Shown: positions 42,473 to 52,797 of the stretch, one piece after another | Layout: each line of letters starts with the position of its first letter | Position numbering within the stretch: the first letter of the stretch is position 1 | DNA from: JAHITU01 sp043800905 | GTDB lineage: Bacteria; Patescibacteriota; Minisyncoccia; Phycocordibacterales; UBA12079 | NCBI GenBank assembly: GCA_043800905.1 | Contig: JAZDMO010000003.1 | Span: forward strand, 1-57,974 | DNA: 57,974 nt | Direction of reading: 5' to 3' | Made by a program: the position numbers and the translations under genes | The notes under the pieces: generated by a model | Databases searched by the model: none | What the model was told of the DNA's origin: nothing | Seen by the model: only the letters and a program-made list of their open reading frames with translations

Positions 42473-42506
42473 TCCTTGGCTTGTTTTTCTACACAAGGAC
42501 TTTTTA
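42473..42506 (+). promoter_or_regulatory. Terminator-like hairpin in the rpoB leader
   Basis: TCCTTG at 42473-42478 pairs with CAAGGA at 42494-42499 and is followed by CTTTTTA. A weak attenuator candidate in the long leader. Confidence 0.35.
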
Positions 42507-42614
42507 TTAATTATATAGAACTTTTAAATAGAAAAAATTTTATATTTAAAAGGGGTGTAATTAAAGATGTTATTAGTTTGATATTTATCATTATAAATCG
42601 CAACAATTTTTATT

Positions 42615-45600
42615 ATGGCAAAACAAAAAACTCGGGAACAAAAATATTTCAAGAAGTATAAAAAATCTCTAGTAGAACTTCCCAATCTTGTAGAATCTCA
42701 ATTGGCTTCTTATCAAGAATTTGTGGATAAAGGTATCGCCGAGGTTTTAACAGAATTCAACCCTATAGAAGACTACTCTGGCAAAAAATTTAAGTTAGAA
42801 TTTTTGGATTTTGAATTTAATAAACCTAAGACAGATGAGTTCTTTGCAAAAGACAATAAAATGTCTTATCAAGCGGGGATTAAAGCTAAGGTTAAATTAA
42901 CTAATAAAATTTTAAAAATTGAAAAAGAACAAGAAATTTTCTTGACTGATTTTCCTATGATGACTGATCATGGGACTTTTATCATTAACGGAGTAGAAAG
43001 AGTAGTGGTACCCCAATTAGGACGATCTTTTGGAATGTTTTTTACCGCACAAGAATTGAAGGGTAAGACTTGTTTTGGAGTAAAAATTATTCCTTATAGA
43101 GGTTCTTGGATTGAAATTGATTCAGAGTCTGATGGTTTAATTTATGTCAAAATTGATAGAAAAAGAAAGTTTTTGATTAGTTCTCTTTTGCGTGTTTTGT
43201 CTGATGGAACCGATGAACAGATTTTGGCTCAATTTAAAGATAAGGATTTAAGAGAATTGATGGAGAAAAACTTTAAAGCTGACGGAGCTAAAAATCGTGA
43301 TGAGTCATTTATTGAAATTCATAAAAGATTAAGAGATGGAGAATTAACTACTGCTAGCCATGCTGAGGTTTTCGTAAAAAGTTTATTTGAGGCAGAAAGA
43401 TATGACTTACACAAGGTTGGTCGTTTCTATTTTAATAAAAGATTTGGTAAAGCTGTGAATCGAAAGGAGTTAGAAAGGAAAGATATTGATGTAAATGATC
43501 TTGTAACAATTATTGAACATATCAATAAATTGAATAATGACCCAGAAGCTCAACCTGATGATATTGATCATTTAGGTTCTCGTCGTTTGAAATATTTTGG
43601 TGAAATGATTCAACAAAAATTCAGAGTGGGAATGTTCCAAATTAAAAGGAATATTCAAGACAGAATGTCTATTATGGGAGTAGATGCTACTTTACCAGTA
43701 CAGTTTGTAAGCACTCGACCTTTGCAGGCCAGAATTAAAGAATTTTTCACCACTAATCAATTGTCACAATTTATGTTGCAAGACAATATTTTGGCTGAGT
43801 TGGAACATTTGAGAACTGTGTCAGCTTTAGGACCGGGAGGTTTAGTGAGAGAAAGAGCATCTATTGAAGTGCGTGACGTACACCCTTCTCATTATGGAAG
43901 ATTATGTCCTATCCAAACCCCTGAAGGTCAAAACATTGGATTGATTTTACGTTTAGCTAATTATGCTCGCGTGAATGATTTTGGAATGATTGAAACTCCC
44001 TACGCTAAAGTAGAAAAAGGAAAAATTACTGATGAAGTTGTTTTCTTAAATGCTGCCGATGAAGAAGATAAATTTATTGCTGATGGAACTTTGGAAAGAG
44101 ATGAAAAAGGAAAAATTTTACATGATACCGTTGAAGTCAGAATCAATGGAAAACCGGGAATTGTTTCTAAAGATAAAGTTAATTATATTGACGTTTCTTC
44201 TAAACAGGCCTTTTCTGTGGCTACTTCTATGATTCCTTTCTTGAATCATGATGATGCTAACCGTGCTTTGATGGGATCTAACATGCAGAAGCAGTCAGTT
44301 CCTTGTATTAATCCTGAAGCTCCTTTGGTAGCGACTGGAATTGAAGAGAGAGCTGCTCGCGCAACAGGAAGATTATTGATTGCTAAGGAAAGCGGTGTGG
44401 TTTCTTATGTAGATGCTAAAATGATTAAGATTAAGAACAGTACCGGTAGTCAGACAGAATATCCTTTAATTAATTTTATGAGAACTAACTCATTTTCTTC
44501 TTTGAGTCATCGTCCTTTGGTAGATTTGAATCAAAAAGTAAAGAAGGGTGATATTTTAGCTGACGTTTCTTCAACCGATAATGGACAAATAGCTTTGGGT
44601 CAAAACATTTTAATTGCCTTTATGTCTTGGTATGGTTTCAATTACGAGGATGCTATTATTATTTCTGACCGTTTGGTAAAAAGAGATAAATTTACTTCTA
44701 TTCACGTAGAAGAATTCGTAGAAGATGTCCGAGATACTAAATTAGGTGAAGAAGTAACTACTCACGATATTCCTAATGTGGGAGAAGGAAAATTGAAAAA
44801 TCTTGATGAAGATGGAATTATTCGTGTGGGAGCTGAAGTTGAACCGGGAGATATTTTGGTTGGAAAAATTACTCCTAAAGGAGAAACTCAATTAACCCCA
44901 GAGGAAAGATTGTTAAGATCAATTTTTGGAGAAAAAGCTCAGGACGTGAAAGATACTTCTTTACGAGTTAAGGGAGGTAAGAAAGGTTTTGTAATTAATG
45001 TTAAAGTCTTTTCTCGTGAAAAGGGAGAAATTAATGAACCTGGAGTAATTAAAAGAATTTATGTAGAAGTTGCTCAATTAAGAAATGTTTCTGTGGGAGA
45101 TAAGTTGGCCGGAAGACACGGAAATAAAGGAGTTATTTCAAGAATTTTACCTCAAGAAGATATGCCTTATATGGCAGATGGAACACCTGTGGATATTATT
45201 TTGACTCCGTTGGGTGTGCCTTCTCGTATGAACTTGGGTCAGATTTTAGAATTACATTTAGGAATGGCTGCTAAGAAGTTAAACTATCAAGCTGTTGTGC
45301 CTCCTTTTGCAGGAGCAACTGAAGAAGAAATTAAAGATGAATTAGAAAAAGCTGGTTTGGATAGGAGCGGAAGAATGCCTCTTTATGATGGTTTAACTGG
45401 AGAAAAATTTGATCAAGATATTGCTGTCGGTTATATGTATATGTTGAAACTTCACCACATGGTAGAAGATAAATTACATATGCGTGCTGTCGGGCCTTAT
45501 TCACTTATTAACCAACAACCTTTGGGAGGAAAAGCTCAAAGAGGAGGTCAGAGATTTGGAGAAATGGAAGTGTGGGCTTTGCTTGGTCATGGAACAGCTC

Positions 45601-45779
45601 ACATTTTGCGCGAAGTTTTGACTATTAAATCAGATGACATTATTGGAAGATCGGCTGCTTTTGATGCGATAGTTAAAGGAAGAAAAATTCCTGAACCAAA
45701 TATTCCTGCTTCATTTAACGTATTATTAAATAATTTGCGAGGTCTAGCATTAGATATAGATTTAAAAAAATCTAACTAA
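42615..45779 (+). CDS. rpoB: RNA polymerase subunit beta
   Basis: 1054 aa, at the short end (E. coli 1342), lacking the large lineage-specific insertions. Seen: TDHGTFIINGVERVVVPQLGRS, the rifampicin-pocket region FFTTNQLSQFMLQDNILAELEHLRTVSALGPGG, HPSHYGRLCPIQTPEGQNIGL, NEPGVIKRIYVEVAQLRNVSVGDKLAGRHGNKGV, and C-terminal GGKAQRGGQRFGEMEVWALLGHG. It forms the active-site cleft with beta'. No Shine-Dalgarno; co-transcribed with rpoC (31-nt gap holding a GCTCA/TGAGC hairpin). Confidence 0.99.
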   Translation: MAKQKTREQKYFKKYKKSLVELPNLVESQLASYQEFVDKGIAEVLTEFNPIEDYSGKKFKLEFLDFEFNKPKTDEFFAKDNKMSYQAGIKAKVKLTNKILKIEKEQEIFLTDFPMMTDHGTFIINGVERVVVPQLGRSFGMFFTAQELKGKTCFGVKIIPYRGSWIEIDSESDGLIYVKIDRKRKFLISSLLRVLSDGTDEQILAQFKDKDLRELMEKNFKADGAKNRDESFIEIHKRLRDGELTTASHAEVFVKSLFEAERYDLHKVGRFYFNKRFGKAVNRKELERKDIDVNDLVTIIEHINKLNNDPEAQPDDIDHLGSRRLKYFGEMIQQKFRVGMFQIKRNIQDRMSIMGVDATLPVQFVSTRPLQARIKEFFTTNQLSQFMLQDNILAELEHLRTVSALGPGGLVRERASIEVRDVHPSHYGRLCPIQTPEGQNIGLILRLANYARVNDFGMIETPYAKVEKGKITDEVVFLNAADEEDKFIADGTLERDEKGKILHDTVEVRINGKPGIVSKDKVNYIDVSSKQAFSVATSMIPFLNHDDANRALMGSNMQKQSVPCINPEAPLVATGIEERAARATGRLLIAKESGVVSYVDAKMIKIKNSTGSQTEYPLINFMRTNSFSSLSHRPLVDLNQKVKKGDILADVSSTDNGQIALGQNILIAFMSWYGFNYEDAIIISDRLVKRDKFTSIHVEEFVEDVRDTKLGEEVTTHDIPNVGEGKLKNLDEDGIIRVGAEVEPGDILVGKITPKGETQLTPEERLLRSIFGEKAQDVKDTSLRVKGGKKGFVINVKVFSREKGEINEPGVIKRIYVEVAQLRNVSVGDKLAGRHGNKGVISRILPQEDMPYMADGTPVDIILTPLGVPSRMNLGQILELHLGMAAKKLNYQAVVPPFAGATEEEIKDELEKAGLDRSGRMPLYDGLTGEKFDQDIAVGYMYMLKLHHMVEDKLHMRAVGPYSLINQQPLGGKAQRGGQRFGEMEVWALLGHGTAHILREVLTIKSDDIIGRSAAFDAIVKGRKIPEPNIPASFNVLLNNLRGLALDIDLKKSN

Positions 45780-45810
45780 TTTTTTAGCTCATTTTTGAGC
45801 CAGTAAATAT

Positions 45811-48800
45811 ATGGAAAAAAATACTATGGAAAATAAAAAAGAGCAAATTAAAGATAGATCAGAAATCTCTGGTTTAGATTTTGATTCTGTTACTCTAAAG
45901 CTAGCTTCACCAGAAAAGATTTTAGAATGGTCCTATGGAGAAGTAACAAAACCAGAAACTATTAATTACAGAACTCAAAGAAGCGAAAAAGGAGGTTTGT
46001 TTGATGAAAAAATATTTGGACCAGATAAAGATTATGAATGTTATTGTGGAAAATATAAAGGAATTCGTTATAAAGATATTGTTTGTGAAAAGTGTGGAGT
46101 AGAAATTACTCGTTCTATTGTTAGACGAGAAAGAATGGGTCATATTGAATTAGCTTCACCAGTATCTCATATTTGGTTTTTGAAAAGTATTCCTTCAAGA
46201 ATTGCTTTGATTTTGGATATTAGTATGGCTGATTTAAGAAAGGTAATTTATTTTGCAGGTTATATTGTAATTAATGTTAACTTGGAAGAAAAAGCTCGAA
46301 TAATAAGGGAAGTAGAAGCTGAATTTAAAACAAAAATAAAAAATCTAGAAGATGCAAAATCTAAAAATAAGATGAAGGAGCTTATTTTAGATGTAAAAAG
46401 AGAAATTGAATCTATTACTGAAGGAGCTGTTTTTGATGAAATTACTTATAATAAATATTCTTACAAATATGGGGCAATGTTTGAAGCTGGGATTGGAGCT
46501 GAAACTATTTATAATATTTGTAAAAAAATTGATTTAAATGCTTTGAAAAATTCTTTGGAAAAAGAGTTAGAAAAAGCCGGTTCTATTAAAAAAGTTAAAC
46601 TTAACAAACAATTATCTTTTGTTAAATCTATGTTGGCTTCAGGGGTAAGACCAGAATGGATGTTTTTAACTAATATTCCTGTAATTCCTCCAGCATTGAG
46701 ACCAATGGTGGTTTTGAGTGGCGGAAAACATGCGACATCGGATGTAAACGATTTGTATCGTCGGGTTATCAATAGAAATAATCGTTTGAAAAAATTGATG
46801 GAGATTAATGCTCCAGATGTTATTTTAAGAAATGAAAAAAGAATTTTGCAGGAAGCTGTGGATTCATTGATTGATAATTCCATTCGATATTCAGGAGGTT
46901 CTTCTGCTATGAGTCAATCACAAAGAAGACCTTTGAAATCTTTAGCAGATAATTTAAAAGGAAAACAAGGTTTATTCCGACAAAATTTGTTAGGTAAGCG
47001 AGTAGATTATTCTGGTCGTTCTGTTATTGTGGTTGGTCCACACCTAGATTTGGATCAATGTGGTTTGCCTAAGAAAATGGCTCTGGAATTATTTAAACCT
47101 TTTGTTATTTCTAGAATTTTGAAAGATGAATTGGCTCATAATATTAAATGGGCTAGTCGTTTGATTGAAGAAGGTTCACCAGAAGTTTGGGCTATTTTGG
47201 AAGATGTTATTCAAAACAAATATGTTTTGTTAAACCGTGCTCCAACTTTGCACCGTTTGGGTATTCAAGCTTTCAAGCCATTATTGGTGGAAGGAAAGGC
47301 TATTCAAGTTCACCCACTAGTGTGTGCGGCTTTTAACGCGGACTTCGACGGAGATCAGATGGCGGTTCACTTGCCTTTGAGCCGAGAAGCTCAAATTGAA
47401 GCCAAAGAAATTATGGCGGCTGATAAAAATATTTTGAAACCGGGAACAGGGGAACCAATTGTTGATCCTAAAATGGATATGGCTTTGGGTTGTTATTGGA
47501 TGACTAAAATTGTTGAAGGTGCTAAGGGAGAAGGAAAATATTTCTCCAGTGTTAATGAAGCTATCATTACCTATGAATTTGGCGAGTTAGATTTAAGAGC
47601 TAAAATTCATGTTTTACCAACCAGTACTGAAAAATATGCTCAGTTCAAGGGTGAATTATTTGAAACTACTGCTGGTCGTCTATTATTCAATAGTGTGCTT
47701 CCAAAGGAATATCCTTATATGAATCAGTCTATTGGTAAGAAGGATTTATCTAATTTAACTAATGATTTAATTGAGGTTTATGGTATTTATAATATTGCTC
47801 CAATTCTTGGAAAGATTAAGGATTTTGGATTTAAATATGCCACTAAATCAGGGGTGACTTGGGGAATTGATAATGTGATTGTCCCAGAAAAGAAGTATGA
47901 AATTATTGAAGATTCAAAAAATAAATCAGCTGAAGTTTGGTCACAATATAATGATGGTTTGTTAACTAAAGAAGAAAGACACAGAAAGAATATTGAAATT
48001 TGGCATGGGGCTAAAGATGCAATTGAAAAATTAATTCCTGCAACTTTGGATATTCAAGGTTCCGCTTTTGACATGTGGAGTTCAGGAGCTCGAGGTTCTA
48101 TCGGACAGTTCACTCAAATGGCAGGAATGAGAGGTTTGATTCAAAACACTGCTGGAGAAACTATTGAAAATCCAGTTATTTCTTGTTTGAAAGAAGGTTT
48201 GACTCCAATTGAATATTTCACTACCACCCATGGTTCTAGAAAAGGTCTTGCCGATACTGCTTTGAATACAGCTAAGGCTGGTTATTTGACTAGAAAACTT
48301 TTTGATGTCGCTCAGGATGTAGTTATTTTAGAAGAAGACTGCGGAACTAAAGAGTATATTACTTTGGGAAGGGAAAGTATTTCTGGAATTGAAATCTCTT
48401 TAGCTAAAAATATTAGTGGAAGAATTTTAGCCAAAGATGTTAAGGATCCTTCCGGAAAGGTTTTGTTTAAAGAAGGTTATCTTTTAACTAAAGATGATGC
48501 TAAAGCAATTGAAAATGCTGGGGTAGAGAAAGTCGATGTAAGATCACCGATGACTTGTGCTACAGCGAGAGGAATTTGTCAGAAGTGTTACGGAGCTGAT
48601 CTAGGTACTAATAAATTAATTGATTTAGGAGAAACTGCAGGAACTGTGGCGGCTCAAGCGATTGGAGAACCGGGTACACAGCTAACAATGAGAACCTTCC
48701 ATACAGGAGGTACCGCTACTCAAGGTGGAGATATTACTCAAGGTTTGCCTCGAGTGGAAGAAATTTTTGAAAAAAGATCTCCAAAAACTCCAGCAGTTAT

Positions 48801-49518
48801 CAGTAAAGTGAGTGGAACTGTAACCGATGTTATCGATAATGATGACCAAAAAACTGTTATTATTATTCCTGATGTTGATAGTAAGGGCTCTAAAAAAGGA
48901 CAACAGGTTATTTTTGATATTCCTTATAACCGTATGATTACTGTGGCTGTCGGAGATATTGTAAAGAAAGGACAATTATTGACTGATGGTTCTGCTGATA
49001 TTTCTGAATTATTTAAATATGCTGGTAAAAAAGAAATTCAAGAATATATTATTAAAGAAACAGTTAAAATTTACGAATTACAAGGAGCGGCTACTTCAAG
49101 AAAACATATTGAAGTTATTATTAAACAAATGTTATCTCGAAGAAGAATTAGAAATTCTGGAGGAACTAATTTAGCTGTGGGGTCAGTTGCAGAAGATTAT
49201 ATTTTAAAGAGAGCTAACGAAAAAGCTAAAGCCGAAGGCTTAGAAGAAGCTAAGGGAGAACAAATGGTTTTGGGAATTACTGAAGTTTCTCTAACCAGAC
49301 ATTCTTTCTTATCATCTGTTTCTTTCCAAAATACAACCAAAATGTTAATTAATGCTTCTATTCGTGGAGCTAAAGATGAGATGGTTGGTTTGAAAGAAAA
49401 TGTTATTGTGGGAAGATTGGTTCCAGCCGGAACAGGATTTAAAGGAAGTAAAAAGTGGGAAATGGTTCAGCCATTAAAAAACGAAGAAGATGTAGAGAAT
49501 GACGATGATGAAGAATAG
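45811..49518 (+). CDS. rpoC: RNA polymerase subunit beta'
   Basis: 1235 aa. N-terminal zinc finger CYCGKYKGIRYKDIVCEKCGVE, active-site NADFDGDQMAVHLP, second zinc site CATARGICQKCYG, TRxFHTGG trigger-loop region (TMRTFHTGGTATQGG) and a C-terminal acidic tail. It completes the polymerase core. An alternative ATG lies five codons in. Convergence and spacing leave dnaG to start 158 nt later behind its own leader structure. Confidence 0.99.
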   Translation: MEKNTMENKKEQIKDRSEISGLDFDSVTLKLASPEKILEWSYGEVTKPETINYRTQRSEKGGLFDEKIFGPDKDYECYCGKYKGIRYKDIVCEKCGVEITRSIVRRERMGHIELASPVSHIWFLKSIPSRIALILDISMADLRKVIYFAGYIVINVNLEEKARIIREVEAEFKTKIKNLEDAKSKNKMKELILDVKREIESITEGAVFDEITYNKYSYKYGAMFEAGIGAETIYNICKKIDLNALKNSLEKELEKAGSIKKVKLNKQLSFVKSMLASGVRPEWMFLTNIPVIPPALRPMVVLSGGKHATSDVNDLYRRVINRNNRLKKLMEINAPDVILRNEKRILQEAVDSLIDNSIRYSGGSSAMSQSQRRPLKSLADNLKGKQGLFRQNLLGKRVDYSGRSVIVVGPHLDLDQCGLPKKMALELFKPFVISRILKDELAHNIKWASRLIEEGSPEVWAILEDVIQNKYVLLNRAPTLHRLGIQAFKPLLVEGKAIQVHPLVCAAFNADFDGDQMAVHLPLSREAQIEAKEIMAADKNILKPGTGEPIVDPKMDMALGCYWMTKIVEGAKGEGKYFSSVNEAIITYEFGELDLRAKIHVLPTSTEKYAQFKGELFETTAGRLLFNSVLPKEYPYMNQSIGKKDLSNLTNDLIEVYGIYNIAPILGKIKDFGFKYATKSGVTWGIDNVIVPEKKYEIIEDSKNKSAEVWSQYNDGLLTKEERHRKNIEIWHGAKDAIEKLIPATLDIQGSAFDMWSSGARGSIGQFTQMAGMRGLIQNTAGETIENPVISCLKEGLTPIEYFTTTHGSRKGLADTALNTAKAGYLTRKLFDVAQDVVILEEDCGTKEYITLGRESISGIEISLAKNISGRILAKDVKDPSGKVLFKEGYLLTKDDAKAIENAGVEKVDVRSPMTCATARGICQKCYGADLGTNKLIDLGETAGTVAAQAIGEPGTQLTMRTFHTGGTATQGGDITQGLPRVEEIFEKRSPKTPAVISKVSGTVTDVIDNDDQKTVIIIPDVDSKGSKKGQQVIFDIPYNRMITVAVGDIVKKGQLLTDGSADISELFKYAGKKEIQEYIIKETVKIYELQGAATSRKHIEVIIKQMLSRRRIRNSGGTNLAVGSVAEDYILKRANEKAKAEGLEEAKGEQMVLGITEVSLTRHSFLSSVSFQNTTKMLINASIRGAKDEMVGLKENVIVGRLVPAGTGFKGSKKWEMVQPLKNEEDVENDDDEE

Positions 49519-49579
49519 AAACAAACTAAAACAAAAAAAAGAAGATGATGCCAGATATTATTTAAAGGATTAAGGGTGA

Positions 49580-49677
49580 ATCCAGTTAGAAGTTTTCGGT
49601 TGAATAAATGAGATTATAAAATTATAAGTTTAATAAATACCACGTGTGTTTTTAAAATAATTTATTTCTAACGGGAT
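49580..49677 (+). promoter_or_regulatory. dnaG leader inverted repeat overlapping the start codon
   Basis: ATCCAGTTAGAA (49580-49591) pairs, with one mismatch, with TTCTAACGGGAT (49666-49677), whose last two bases begin the dnaG ATG. The 17 nt TCTAACGGGATGAATAA is identical at the MFS leader ORF start. Confidence 0.5.
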
Positions 49678-51388
49678 GAATAATATTGAAAAAATAAAAG
49701 AAAGATTGAATATTGTCGATGTTATTGGTGCTTATTTAAAGCTAGAAAAAGCTGGCGCCAATTACAAAGCACGATGTCCTTTCCATAATGAAAAGACACC
49801 TTCTTTTTTTATTTCTCCTGACAGAGGAACTTTTAAATGTTTTGGTTGTGGGGAAGGAGGAGATATTTTTTCTTTTGTAGAAAAATTTGAAGGAGTAGAT
49901 TTTCAAGGTTCTTTAAAAATTTTAGCAGATAAAGCTGGGGTAGAACTAGTTAGAGAAAATCCTCAGAAAAGGGATAAAAGAGAAAGACTTTTTGACGTCA
50001 TGGAAGAGTCAACTATTTTTTTTGAAAATAATTTGAAAGAAAATACTGAGGCATTAGCGTATTTAAACAATAGGGGTTTAAAAACAGAAACTATTAAAGA
50101 CTTTAGAATTGGTTATGCTAAAGAAGCTTGGGAAGATTTGTTTCTTTTTTTGAAGAAAAAAGGCTTTAAGGAACAAGAAATTCTTGAAGCGGGGCTGATT
50201 AAGGCTCGGGAGAAGGGAAATGGTTATTATGACCGTTTTAGAGAGAGAATCATTTTTCCTCTTTTTGACAGTTCTGGTCGAGTGATTGCTTTTTCTGGTC
50301 GTTATTTCAATCCTCATGCTAAATCAGAAAAAGAAGTGGCTAAATATCTTAATAGTCCTGAAACAGAGTTATTTAGTAAATCCAATGTTCTTTATGGTTT
50401 TAATTTTGCCAAAAATCATATTAGAAAAAATAATTTTTCTATTTTAGTGGAAGGACAGATGGATTTGGTAATGTGTCATCAATCCGGTTATAGAAATACT
50501 GTGGCTAGTTCAGGAACTGCTTTAACGGAAAATCATTTAGCTCTTTTGAAAAGAATTTCTGATAATTTAGTTTTAGCTTTTGATGGAGATAATGCTGGTT
50601 TTTCTTCCGCAGTTAAGGCTGCTCAAGTTGCTTTAAAAAAGGAAATGGATGTTAAGCTTTTAGAGATTTTAGAAAATTCAGATCCAGCAGATACTCTTTT
50701 GTATAAAAAAGATATTTGGCAAAAAAATTTAAAAGGAGCTAAACATATTATTCATTTTTATTTGAATAAATTAGGTAAAGAGATTACTGATAAGAGAAAA
50801 TTAGGGGCTGAGGTTCAGAAAAAAGTTTTACCACTTCTTCTTTTAATAGAAAGTGAAATTGAAAAATCTAATTTTGTTAAAGATATCGCTGATTTTTTGC
50901 AGGTTCCAGAAAAAGCTATTAGGGAAGAATTGGAGAAGGTAAAGAACAAAATTCCTCAAGAGAAAAGTTCTGTCATAAAATCAAAAGAAAAACCAAAGAT
51001 TCAAAAAAATAGATTGCAAAGTATTTTAAAACAATTATCTGCGATTTATTGGTGGCAAAAAAATAAAGAGATTATTGATGTAAAAATAATTCCATCAGAA
51101 ATTTCACAAGTTGTTGGCTTGGAAATGTGGGAAAAAATAGAAAATATTTCTGATAAAGATAAAGACGCGATTGTTTTTGAAATTGAAAATATGTATGAAG
51201 AAAACACTGATTTAGGTGGAAAGGTTAAAGAATTACTGTTGAATTTAAAATATGAATTTTTAGGTAATTTGATGGAAAAAATTATGGAAGAACAAAAAGA
51301 GGCTGAAAGAGAAGGAAATTTAGAACTTGCTCAAGAAAAATTTAAATTATATAGTGAATATTCAAAACAGAGGGATCAATTAGTTTAA
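49676..51388 (+). CDS. dnaG: DNA primase
   Basis: 570 aa. CHC2 zinc domain at about 38-75 (CPFHNEKTPSFFISP...FKCFGCGEGGD), catalytic TOPRIM core (ILVEGQMDLVMCHQSG...ASSGTALT, then LAFDGDNAG), and a C-terminal helicase-interaction domain. It makes RNA primers at the replication fork. Adjacent to rpoD (29-nt gap), as in the classic macromolecular synthesis operon, but rpsU is absent. Confidence 0.97.
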   Translation: MNNIEKIKERLNIVDVIGAYLKLEKAGANYKARCPFHNEKTPSFFISPDRGTFKCFGCGEGGDIFSFVEKFEGVDFQGSLKILADKAGVELVRENPQKRDKRERLFDVMEESTIFFENNLKENTEALAYLNNRGLKTETIKDFRIGYAKEAWEDLFLFLKKKGFKEQEILEAGLIKAREKGNGYYDRFRERIIFPLFDSSGRVIAFSGRYFNPHAKSEKEVAKYLNSPETELFSKSNVLYGFNFAKNHIRKNNFSILVEGQMDLVMCHQSGYRNTVASSGTALTENHLALLKRISDNLVLAFDGDNAGFSSAVKAAQVALKKEMDVKLLEILENSDPADTLLYKKDIWQKNLKGAKHIIHFYLNKLGKEITDKRKLGAEVQKKVLPLLLLIESEIEKSNFVKDIADFLQVPEKAIREELEKVKNKIPQEKSSVIKSKEKPKIQKNRLQSILKQLSAIYWWQKNKEIIDVKIIPSEISQVVGLEMWEKIENISDKDKDAIVFEIENMYEENTDLGGKVKELLLNLKYEFLGNLMEKIMEEQKEAEREGNLELAQEKFKLYSEYSKQRDQLV

Positions 51389-51416
51389 TTATTATTAGGG
51401 GTTAATTTATATAAAT

Positions 51417-52745
51417 ATGGCGAAAAAAACAATAAAAAACAAAAAAACAACCCAAAAAAATCAAAAGGATAAGAAATCCAAAAAGATTTTGAAGACTAAA
51501 AAAACAAAAAAGGTTGCAAAAAAAATCGCTAAAAAAACCAGCCCAAAAGCTGGTGTCAAAAAGCCTATTTCAAAAACCCCTAAGAAGGTTGTGGTTAAAA
51601 AAACTGTTGCAAAAAAAACAGTCACCAAAAAGACACCTATAAAGAAAGTGGTTGTTAAAAAGTTGACAAAAAAACAAGATGAAAATCGAATCAAAATTAA
51701 TGCTTTATTGAAAAAGGGGAAGGAAATTGGTTTTGTTACTTTTGATAATATTTTGAAAGAATTTCCTTTTATTGAAGATGATGTTTCTCTTTTAGAAAAT
51801 ATTTATGAACAATTTGAAAGTTCTGGTATCGACATCTTAGAAAGCGGTGGAATGTTGGATGCGGATGTAGATGCTCTTCTTCCTAAATTAGGAAAACATA
51901 CTCGTTCCTATGATTCCATTCAGATGTATTTGAAAGAAATTGGACAATACGAACTTTTGACACAATCCCAAGAAATTGAATTAGCCAAAAGAATTGAAAC
52001 TGGCGATGAAGATGCTAAAAACCTATTAGCTAGAGCCAATTTAAGATTGGTAGTTTCCATTGCTAAAAAATATACAGGTAGAAGTCCTGATTTAACTTTA
52101 TTGGATTTAATTCAAGAAGGTTCTTTGGGTTTATTTAAAGCGGTTGATAAATTTGATTATACTAAAGGTTTTAAATTTTCTACTTATGCGACTTGGTGGA
52201 TTAGACAAGCTATTACTCGTGCCTTAGCTGATCAATCTAGAACTATTCGTATTCCTGTGCACATGGTGGAAACCATTGCTAAATACAAACAGGTTTCTAG
52301 AAAATTATCTCAAGATTTAGGGCGAGCTCCATTACCAGAAGAAATTGCCACTGAAATGGATTTGCCTGTAGATAAGGTTTATAATATTTTTCGTATCGAT
52401 AGAAGAATTGTTTCTTTGGAAAACCCTGTGGGTGGGGAAGACAGTGACGGAAAATCAACTTTAGAAAATTTTGTGCCAGATGAATCCATTGCTTCACCTG
52501 AACAAGAATCTTCTAAAAGAATTTTGAAAGATCAAATTCAAGATATTTTGAGTGATTTAACTCAAAAAGAAAGAAAAATTTTGGAAATGAGAAGCGGAAT
52601 TCAAGATGGGGTAAATCATACTTTAGAAGAAGTGGGGAAGGAATTTGGGGTGACCCGAGAAAGAATTCGTCAGATTGAAGCCAAAGCTCATGAAAAAATC
52701 AGAAATAGTGATAAGATTGATAGATTAAGAAATATTGATTTTTAG
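51417..52745 (+). CDS. rpoD: Primary sigma factor RpoD
   Basis: 442 aa. The first 75 or so residues are an unusual Lys-rich low-complexity tail (KKTVAKKTVTKKTPIKK), histone H1-like. Region 1.1-like at about 80-140, region 1.2 (DSIQMYLKEIGQYELLT), region 2 (LRLVVSIAKKYTGR...YATWWIRQAITRALADQSRTIRIPVHM), region 3, and region 4 HTH (VGKEFGVTRERIRQIEAKAHEKIR) are all intact. It recognises TTGACA/TATAAT promoters like those noted here. No obvious terminator follows; a REP unit does. Confidence 0.97.
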   Translation: MAKKTIKNKKTTQKNQKDKKSKKILKTKKTKKVAKKIAKKTSPKAGVKKPISKTPKKVVVKKTVAKKTVTKKTPIKKVVVKKLTKKQDENRIKINALLKKGKEIGFVTFDNILKEFPFIEDDVSLLENIYEQFESSGIDILESGGMLDADVDALLPKLGKHTRSYDSIQMYLKEIGQYELLTQSQEIELAKRIETGDEDAKNLLARANLRLVVSIAKKYTGRSPDLTLLDLIQEGSLGLFKAVDKFDYTKGFKFSTYATWWIRQAITRALADQSRTIRIPVHMVETIAKYKQVSRKLSQDLGRAPLPEEIATEMDLPVDKVYNIFRIDRRIVSLENPVGGEDSDGKSTLENFVPDESIASPEQESSKRILKDQIQDILSDLTQKERKILEMRSGIQDGVNHTLEEVGKEFGVTRERIRQIEAKAHEKIRNSDKIDRLRNIDF

Positions 52746-52797
52746 GAAACGCGGAATTGTGCGGATAATACGCTGACTCAATGCGGAAAAATGTTTT

